Under the pieces are notes generated by a model. That model ran no database searches. It was given only the letters and a program-made list of their open reading frames with translations, and was not told where the DNA came from. Shown here one piece after another: positions 1 to 4,755 of a stretch of 8,420 bases of DNA (within the stretch, counting starts at the first letter, position 1; each line of letters begins with the position of its first letter). Position numbers and translations under genes: made by a program. The stretch lies in contig CAZXKQ010000041.1 in assembly GCA_964641395.1 (NCBI GenBank), positions 1 through 8,420 on the forward strand. The letters are read 5' to 3'. The stretch is from CANQBR01 sp964641395 (GTDB lineage: Bacteria; Bacillota; Negativicutes; Acidaminococcales; Acidaminococcaceae).

Positions 1-447
1 TTCGCTGAGCAGCTTCATGACGCAAAAATTGCAGAGCATGGTCAGAGGAGTGATGCCCAGCTTGCTCAAGGTCTTGGCAGGCCCGGAGGGCCAGGCGGGC
101 AGGGCGTAGCCCCAGTTCCCAAACATGGGCAGCAATGCACCCGCTCCTTCCAGAAGGCGGCTTAAAGGGGGCACCAGGGCCGCCGCCAAGCTGCTGACCG
201 CCGCCAGCAGCAGGCCCTGGTAGGCCAGGTAGAGCAAGTACTTTACAGCCAAGGGCAGCCTGCCTCCCTGGCGGAATATCTTGTGAGTAGAAACTGCGAA
301 GACCAGGGTGATGGCAGGCAGGCCGCTGGCGCAATTGGCCCAAAAGACCGGCCAGCCCAAAACCAGGGTGAAGCAGAGGTAGAGGGCGAAGTCCAAACAC
401 CAGCCCAGGCCGGAGATGCCTACGAAGCCAGCCAGCTGCCTCAGCAT
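1..447 (-). CDS. GtrA-family membrane protein, C-terminus cut by window edge
   Basis: The reading frame opens at ATG 447-445 and stays open for 149 codons to position 1, so the stop lies outside the window. GtrA proteins are small four-helix membrane proteins thought to move polyprenyl-phosphate-linked sugars across the membrane, or to assist that step, in polysaccharide glycosylation systems. What is seen: a hydrophobic first helix with the family-like FVGISGLGWCLDFALYL (residues 8-24), a second helix around 33-52 followed by THKIFR, a third around 68-92, and a last segment with PLTMLCNFCVMKLLS (134-148), like the usual P-x-x-NF ending. With about 150 residues it is near or just above usual family length, so only a few residues are probably missing. 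A loop at residues 100-125 is longer than typical. Its ATG overlaps the stop of the nucleotidyltransferase gene by 7 bp and has only a weak ribosome site, which fits translational coupling. The family call is good; the lipid-linked sugar is unknown. Confidence 0.8.
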   Translation of the reverse strand, partial: MLRQLAGFVGISGLGWCLDFALYLCFTLVLGWPVFWANCASGLPAITLVFAVSTHKIFRQGGRLPLAVKYLLYLAYQGLLLAAVSSLAAALVPPLSRLLEGAGALLPMFGNWGYALPAWPSGPAKTLSKLGITPLTMLCNFCVMKLLSE

Positions 448-1187
448 GGCGGTTCCACGGACTGCCGCCCGCAAAAGGCATCCAGTTCCTCGGGCGTTCC
501 TAATACATGGACCTTTTCCGCTGCCACGTTGCTGATGGTGACCTCGTAGCCCTGCTTAATCATGTAATCATAAAGAGGGGCCACATATTTCTCCTTTTTG
601 TCCTGCTGTTTGTGTTGGCCGTAATACTCGCTGAAAAGCCGCCGGTACAAAGCAGCGGAAGAGAAATAATACGCTCCCAAGGTACAGTTGTCGGAAATCC
701 TTTCCTTCTCCCTCACCTCTACAGCCCTGCCTGCGGCATCAAGGCGGACGAAGCTCCAGTGGTCACCTGGCGCTTGAAAGCAGGGGATGTGCCCATCGCC
801 GGCCAAGGTCTGCCAGCCCATGGCAAAGGGTTCTACATAGGTGTCTATGTTGTAAATTAGGATGGGCTCGTCCGGGGGCAGCATCTCTGCCCCTATTAGG
901 GCCGTAGTCGCCTGCCCATCCGTCAAGTGATCCAGTTCCACTATGACAAAGCGCTCTATGCCGTAAGGTTTGCACTGGGTGCGGATAAAGTCCGCTGCCC
1001 CATCCTCTGCCCGCACTAAAAAGACATAGAGCCCCGCTACCGCTTGAAAGCCCAGCAGGCTGTCCATGGCCCAGGCGAAAAGGGTTCTGCCCCTGGCTTC
1101 TATCATGTATTTGGGAATGGCGTAACCGGCCTGCCTAAACCTAGAGCCGAGGCCTCCCATGGTTATCAGAATATTTAAAGGCGGCAT
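441..1187 (-). CDS. Sugar-phosphate-type nucleotidyltransferase (GT-A fold)
   Basis: A 248-aa predicted cytoplasmic enzyme that should join a phosphorylated sugar or alcohol to an NTP, releasing pyrophosphate. Visible motifs: the nucleotide-binding glycine-rich loop GGLGSRF at 11-17 with PKYMIEARG at 25-33; LTDGQATTA at 88-96; a metal-binding-type aspartate in IYNIDTYV (111-118, D115); VREKERISDN at 158-167 and LGAYYF at 170-175. The end, VHVLGTPEELDAF (227-239), is typical of this superfamily. Length suits a single-domain enzyme without the left-handed helix acetyltransferase domain. ATG 1187-1185 is chosen because GGGAGG lies 6 nt upstream and the first beta strand starts at once (NILITMGG); an ATG at 1223 would add 12 residues that overlap the HAD gene and precede no motif. 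The start is 1 nt after the HAD stop. Together with the kinase and phosphatase upstream it likely makes a nucleotide-activated precursor for the surface polymer. Whether the nucleotide is CTP, UTP, GTP or dTTP cannot be told. Confidence 0.86.
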   Translation of the reverse strand: MPPLNILITMGGLGSRFRQAGYAIPKYMIEARGRTLFAWAMDSLLGFQAVAGLYVFLVRAEDGAADFIRTQCKPYGIERFVIVELDHLTDGQATTALIGAEMLPPDEPILIYNIDTYVEPFAMGWQTLAGDGHIPCFQAPGDHWSFVRLDAAGRAVEVREKERISDNCTLGAYYFSSAALYRRLFSEYYGQHKQQDKKEKYVAPLYDYMIKQGYEVTISNVAAEKVHVLGTPEELDAFCGRQSVEPPC

Positions 1188-1188
1188 C

Positions 1189-1581
1189 TCAATCCTCCCT
1201 GCTTGCCCTGCAGATGGCATCAAGTTCTTCTACGCTTTTCTGCAGAAACTCATCCGGCCTTACAGTGCGGTCATCTACATAAAAGCCCTTCTTCCCCGGC
1301 CAGGGCTTGCCGTAAAGCAGTTCATCATAGGGAATGTCCCACTTCTCCAGCCAGGACAGGAGCACCTTGGCCGTATGCTTATTGATCAAGCCCAGCTGGC
1401 CCTGGTAGGAGTTCATGTTGCGGGAAGTGTAGAGGATGATCTTGGCGCCTCTGTCGTGATAGTAGCGCAACCTTGCCACCATTTTCGGATAGGGCACCAA
1501 ATCCTCGTAGGCTTGGTCGGGCCTCTTAAGAGGGCAGAGGGTGCCGTCGATATCCACTATAAAGCTATAAGCGTCAAACAT
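1189..1581 (-). CDS. Minimal HAD-superfamily phosphatase of polysaccharide locus
   Basis: A 130-aa cytoplasmic protein with the complete HAD signature in a very small frame. Motif I is FIVDIDGTL (residues 7-15), with nucleophile D10 and general acid D12. Motif II is the threonine/serine of LYTSRN (50-55). Motif III is the lysine of GKPWPG (K92), followed by motif IV YVDDR (101-105, D103/D104). There is no room for a C1 or C2 cap domain between motifs, so the active site is probably open, or closed by an oligomer partner, as in other cap-less HAD enzymes. Small HADs of this sort occur in capsule and LPS loci, where they remove phosphate from a sugar or related phosphate. The ATG overlaps the end of the kinase gene by 8 bp and is preceded by GAGG and, further up, AAGGAG. 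A phosphatase between a kinase and a nucleotidyltransferase suggests that two different phosphate positions are handled in one pathway. Substrate not identifiable. Confidence 0.85.
   Translation of the reverse strand: MFDAYSFIVDIDGTLCPLKRPDQAYEDLVPYPKMVARLRYYHDRGAKIILYTSRNMNSYQGQLGLINKHTAKVLLSWLEKWDIPYDELLYGKPWPGKKGFYVDDRTVRPDEFLQKSVEELDAICRASRED
1194..1199 (-). promoter_or_regulatory. Ribosome binding site deciding the nucleotidyltransferase start
   Basis: GGGAGG on the minus strand lies 6 nt before ATG 1187-1185, inside the last codons of the HAD phosphatase gene. It supports the start at 1187 over the longer in-frame start at 1223, which would run 36 bases further into the HAD gene. Confidence 0.8.
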
Positions 1582-3034
1582 TTTCCTCTATCTCCTTCAT
1601 GATGTCTACGGCATTGAGCAAAAAACCTAAGACTTTGTGGGGGTAGTCTATGTGCAGCGGTAGCATGGACAGGAAGAGGGAGGCTTCATAAAGCCGCACA
1701 GTCCAGTAGTCAAAGCCGGCGGCCTCTGCCTGCTGCCGAAAAGCCTCCTTGTATTCCTGGTTGTGGCAGTCTATTTTTAAGGAGTAGTCAAAGTCTTCGG
1801 CTATGCTTATATCGTACATGCCGTTATTGAAAAAGTCGTAACAACCGCAGACGGAATGGCTCAGCTTGGCGATGTCATAATAGGGATCGGTGTACAGTTC
1901 GGCCTCGCTGAGGGCGCCCCTTGGGTCGATGAACTTCAGGGTGCGGGTGGCATAATTGTACATAGCGTTGGCAAAGCAGGGATCCCCGTGGCCTATGACG
2001 CTGACGCAGGGATAGGACAGGCGCTGCTCCACCTTTTTCTTTAGGTCCAAATAGCGCTTAAAAATATCTTCCAGGGAAAGCAGGCGCTTGTTAGCTTGCA
2101 GAAGGGTTGCTATGCTGGCGAATTGGGGCAGGGAGCCCAGCCTGGCCAGGCGCCGCCGCACCTTGACTACATACAGGCCGTCCCTGCAGGCCTGGTATTC
2201 TTCCTGGGTCACAGCCTTGCTGGGCCGCTCTCGGAAAAAGGTGAAATACATGGACAGTATCTGCTTAAACTCTTCCATGCCCACCGAGCCGTGCACCCAT
2301 TTCACCGCCAGGTCGGTCATGTAAAGCCGCTCCATGGCGTAGCTAGCCTCCGTTTCTGTTTCCCGGTAGTCGAAGGGCATTACGAACCAGCGTCGCATCT
2401 TCTCGGGCAGCAGTTGGTAGTACTGGTACTCGCTTCTTATTTTCTCCTTATCCCGGGAAGCCTTGCGCAAAACGTACTCCGTGCCCTGCAGGGAGTTGAA
2501 ATAGCGGGAGTCGAAGTTGCCCGTCAACGCCTGGATGAAGTTCCTGATCTCCCCTATGTACACTGCCCCCTCAATGTTCATGCTAGCCCTGCACTGCCCC
2601 GCCCCCTGGCTGTCGTGCCGGGCCAGTGCCCGCTCTAAATACTCTAAATACGCCTGGCCGCGGTCGAACATCAGTCCCAGGCAGCGTTTTTCGCATAACA
2701 GCTGCACCGGTTCGTCTAGGTAGGGCAGTTTGCGAAGGGTGAGGCCCACCAAGTCTACGTCGTTCAGCATGAAGTCGGCGAAGCAGTGCAGCACCGGGGT
2801 GGAGGCCTCCCCTCCTTCAGTGGCCAAGCGCTGGCGGAGCTCGTCTAAATCGTATAAGTTATTTACTACAGTCCACTTGGCGGCGGGGAAGATGGCCTCC
2901 AGGCTATCCCTATAATATTCTTGCAGATGCCTGCGTTTAACGACCACATCCCCGTAGCCCTTCTGTCCTATGATGTCCCTGATAATCTCTCCCGGCCGGA
3001 CGGAATTGTCGTAAACCACCAATAAGTCAGCCAT
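1574..3034 (-). CDS. APH/choline-kinase-like phosphotransferase with unassigned N-terminal domain
   Basis: A 486-aa protein without signal peptide or membrane segments. The C-terminal part is a kinase-like fold. IGHGDPCFANAMYN (347-360) is the catalytic loop of the aminoglycoside/choline kinase superfamily (H349, G350, D351, N356). FIDPRG (368-373, D370) is the metal-binding segment, followed by DPYYDIAKLSHS (383-394), typical of APH-like enzymes. The N-lobe probably starts near residue 185, with EYVLRKAS (186-193, candidate K191), a helix with E202 in RSEYQYYQLLP, and the hinge YAMERL (232-237). The family usually spans about 260-330 residues, so roughly residues 1-180 are extra. They alternate strand-like and helix-like stretches (LLVVYDN, WTVVNNL, PVLHCFADF), but I do not recognise them. 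The start is secure: AAGGAGG sits 5 nt before ATG 3034-3032. It overlaps the preceding gene by 8 bp and the HAD gene by 8 bp. By position it probably phosphorylates the alcohol or sugar later activated by the nucleotidyltransferase; LicA-type choline or ethanolamine kinase activity is possible but unproven. Confidence 0.78.
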   Translation of the reverse strand: MADLLVVYDNSVRPGEIIRDIIGQKGYGDVVVKRRHLQEYYRDSLEAIFPAAKWTVVNNLYDLDELRQRLATEGGEASTPVLHCFADFMLNDVDLVGLTLRKLPYLDEPVQLLCEKRCLGLMFDRGQAYLEYLERALARHDSQGAGQCRASMNIEGAVYIGEIRNFIQALTGNFDSRYFNSLQGTEYVLRKASRDKEKIRSEYQYYQLLPEKMRRWFVMPFDYRETETEASYAMERLYMTDLAVKWVHGSVGMEEFKQILSMYFTFFRERPSKAVTQEEYQACRDGLYVVKVRRRLARLGSLPQFASIATLLQANKRLLSLEDIFKRYLDLKKKVEQRLSYPCVSVIGHGDPCFANAMYNYATRTLKFIDPRGALSEAELYTDPYYDIAKLSHSVCGCYDFFNNGMYDISIAEDFDYSLKIDCHNQEYKEAFRQQAEAAGFDYWTVRLYEASLFLSMLPLHIDYPHKVLGFLLNAVDIMKEIEENV

Positions 3035-3881
3035 TTCTTCCTCCTTTTGCGCTACGGCTGCCTGCTGCTAAAAGAGCCAGCAAGATGAAGCAGAGCAGGA
3101 CGTAGGCATAGTTTTCGCCTATAGGCTGCCCCCAGAGTATGGCCGTCAAGTAACGCCCCAAGTCGGCGCCTTGGAGCCCCCCGCCCAGGGCCAGGAGGCC
3201 GCCCACTTCCGTAAGCCAGGCCGCCATAGATACCAGGTACAGCAGCACGAAGCGCCCCTGTACCACCTTGTGTACCCCTTGGTAAGCCTTGTGGCAGAGC
3301 TGGCACAGGCGCAGGGCCTGCAAGGCCTTCTCAGAGCTCTTGCTGAAAAGCAGGTAGTGCCGCCAAAACTGATGGAGGGAGGGAAAGAGCCAGTACAGGG
3401 CTACCACGGAAAAGGCAAAAATCACGAAAGCCGCACAGATCAATGGCAGCCTCCCGCCGGTGAAAAACGAGAAGCCTATAACGACGGTGACCAGGGCCAG
3501 GGTATCCAAAAAGCGGTCAAAGAGGACGCTCACATAGCCTTGCACCAGGGAGCCGGTGCTGCGGCCCACCCGCAGGCCGCGGTATAGTTCTCCTCCTTTA
3601 TAGGGCAGCAGCAGATTTACCAAGGCTGTGTCCCCATAAAGTTTAAGAAAGGCAGGCAGAGGGAGGGCGTAATCCAGCAGTATCAAATACAGCCGCAGGG
3701 CCTTGAGGGAGTGCACCAATACAGCGACCAGCAAGGTGGCCGACAAGGTGCCTAAGCCTAGGGCGGTCCGCCCCTGCCACAGCAAGAGGGCGTGGACGTA
3801 TGCATATAGATAGTATATTGTCAAAAAGGCGAAAACCAGGTCTGCGTAGAGGCCCAAGTTCCCATGCTTAGTTTCCCGCAT
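3027..3881 (-). CDS. Flippase-like membrane protein, LPG-synthase TM family
   Basis: About 284 residues of mostly hydrophobic helices (roughly 12-34, 45-70, 75-95, 117-165, 208-235, 258-273). The diagnostic stretch is GDTALVNLLLPYKGGELYRG (83-102), with VSVLFDRFLDTLAL at 117-130. It corresponds to the conserved N-x-LLP-x-x-GE(L/I)-x-R and E/D-R-x-x-D segments of the lysylphosphatidylglycerol synthase transmembrane (flippase-like) family. Members without the C-terminal aminoacyl-transferase domain, as here, are common beside glycosyltransferases and are thought to flip or handle lipid-linked intermediates. The start is uncertain: ATG 3881-3879 lies 14 bp inside the end of the GT2 gene. In-frame ATGs at 3896, 3905, 3923 and 3965 would lengthen the protein but overlap the GT2 gene more, and none has a clearly better ribosome site. 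The cytoplasmic-looking MRETKHGN before the first helix suits the chosen start. Its pairing with the adjacent GT2 suggests the two act on the same lipid-linked sugar. Confidence 0.78.
   Translation of the reverse strand: MRETKHGNLGLYADLVFAFLTIYYLYAYVHALLLWQGRTALGLGTLSATLLVAVLVHSLKALRLYLILLDYALPLPAFLKLYGDTALVNLLLPYKGGELYRGLRVGRSTGSLVQGYVSVLFDRFLDTLALVTVVIGFSFFTGGRLPLICAAFVIFAFSVVALYWLFPSLHQFWRHYLLFSKSSEKALQALRLCQLCHKAYQGVHKVVQGRFVLLYLVSMAAWLTEVGGLLALGGGLQGADLGRYLTAILWGQPIGENYAYVLLCFILLALLAAGSRSAKGGRNG
3040..3046 (-). promoter_or_regulatory. Strong ribosome binding site of the kinase gene
   Basis: AAGGAGG on the minus strand lies 5 nt before ATG 3034-3032 and within the end of the preceding membrane-protein gene. 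It is a near-ideal Shine-Dalgarno sequence and, with the 8-bp gene overlap, suggests well-expressed and coupled translation. Confidence 0.8.
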
Positions 3882-4671
3882 CACTGTAAATCTCATCAGC
3901 CTCATATTGGGCAAGGGGGACATCACGATGCTCGCCCTCGACAAAGCCCTTCGGCCGCAGCACATAGGATGCCAGAAGCCCTAACACGGCCAAGGCCTGG
4001 TTCACCATCTTAACGTTGGACACCTGGTCATCTTCGCTCCAACAAATGGGAAAGAAGAGGAGCTTGTGCTTGTAATAGGCAGAGCCGAGGATCATGCAGT
4101 AGTTGAACATCAGGTTGTCTTTGTAGCGCACATAGAAACGATCCTGCAGCATCTTCGTCCCATACATGTTCAAACCGGAACCCAAGTCATAGATACGCTT
4201 ACCTGCCGCCGCGGAAAAAAGCAGGTTGTACACCCTGTTGCCAAAGGTGCGGAAGGCGGAGTACCCTTCCAGCCTCGACCCCTTCATGAAGCGGGCCCCC
4301 AGCAGGCAGTCCGCCTCCCTGTAGGCCCCGCTGCGCAGGGAGGGGAGGAGGTCGGCGATATGCCCCTGGTCATCGCCGTGCAGCACTATGACGTAGTCGA
4401 AGCCTCCCGCCAGGGCGTAGTTGAAGGCCACCTTGTGGGAGCCGCCCAAGCCGTAGTTCTCCCTGTTGCGCAGCAGGCGCACGGGAATAGGAAGTTCGTG
4501 CTCCGCCAGGTAGGCCAGCACCGCCGCCTCACCCCCGTCGGTGCTGCGGTTGTTCACCACTATGGCTTCCGTGAGGAACTGGCACACCTCAGGGGTCAGC
4601 TGCCCCAGCACCCGGACGATCTGCTTCTCGCAGTTATACATGGGGATGAACAACAATATCCTCTCTTCCAT
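3868..4671 (-). CDS. Family 2 glycosyltransferase, polyprenyl-phosphate (DPM-like) type
   Basis: A 267-aa GT-A fold enzyme predicted to transfer a sugar from a nucleotide sugar, most likely to polyprenyl phosphate. Seen in order: the first strand and donor-binding start LLFIPMYNCE (6-15), VVNNRSTDGG (38-47), RENYGLGGSHKVAFNYAL (70-87, like the glycine-rich segment of dolichyl-phosphate mannose synthase-like enzymes), the metal-binding region VLHGDDQGH (96-104, D100/D101), GARFMKGSRL (125-134), LGSGLNMYG (163-171) and CWSEDDQVSN (210-219). Unlike CsbB/GtrB-type enzymes it has no clear pair of C-terminal membrane helices; only a moderately hydrophobic stretch at 221-238 is visible, so it may attach peripherally. 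The start at 4671 is chosen because AGGAGG lies 5 nt upstream and the fold begins at once; an in-frame ATG at 4716 adds 15 polar residues with no better site. The 3' end overlaps the next gene by 14 bp. Sugar specificity is unknown. Confidence 0.87.
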   Translation of the reverse strand: MEERILLFIPMYNCEKQIVRVLGQLTPEVCQFLTEAIVVNNRSTDGGEAAVLAYLAEHELPIPVRLLRNRENYGLGGSHKVAFNYALAGGFDYVIVLHGDDQGHIADLLPSLRSGAYREADCLLGARFMKGSRLEGYSAFRTFGNRVYNLLFSAAAGKRIYDLGSGLNMYGTKMLQDRFYVRYKDNLMFNYCMILGSAYYKHKLLFFPICWSEDDQVSNVKMVNQALAVLGLLASYVLRPKGFVEGEHRDVPLAQYEADEIYSDAGN

Positions 4672-4676
4672 ACTCT

Positions 4677-4682
4677 CCTCCT
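4677..4682 (-). promoter_or_regulatory. Ribosome binding site deciding the GT2 start
   Basis: AGGAGG, within a longer GGAGGAGGAG run on the minus strand, lies 5 nt before ATG 4671-4669. It argues for the 267-aa product over the 282-aa product from an upstream in-frame ATG at 4716. Confidence 0.8.
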
Positions 4683-4699
4683 CCGCTCCAACCCTCGCC

Positions 4700-4735
4700 G
4701 TCCTGCCAGGCTGCAAAGTCCAACCCTGGTAGGCC
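4700..4735 (-). other. Imperfect hairpin between the 996-aa gene and the GT2 gene
   Basis: In the 84-bp gap after the TAG stop at 4756, the minus-strand transcript can fold arms 4735-4725 and 4710-4700 into an 11-position stem with 9 Watson-Crick pairs around a 14-nt loop. No run of U follows, so it is not a convincing intrinsic terminator. It could be an mRNA processing or stability element, or chance in GC-rich DNA. Confidence 0.3.
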
Positions 4736-4755
4736 CTGCCGCTTAGGGCGAAATC

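Noticed and set aside
1188..1223. A longer N-terminus for the nucleotidyltransferase
   Set aside because: The extra 12 residues overlap the HAD gene and have no role in the fold, while GGGAGG is ideally placed before the ATG at 1187.
2096..2638. A 180-codon plus-strand open frame opposite the kinase gene
   Set aside because: It lies entirely antisense to a gene with clear catalytic motifs; its translation is low-complexity and lacks a ribosome site or recognisable domain.
4066..4746. A 226-codon plus-strand open frame opposite the GT2 gene
   Set aside because: It is a shadow of the GT2 gene in GC-rich DNA; the translation is rich in His, Gln and Val without motifs.
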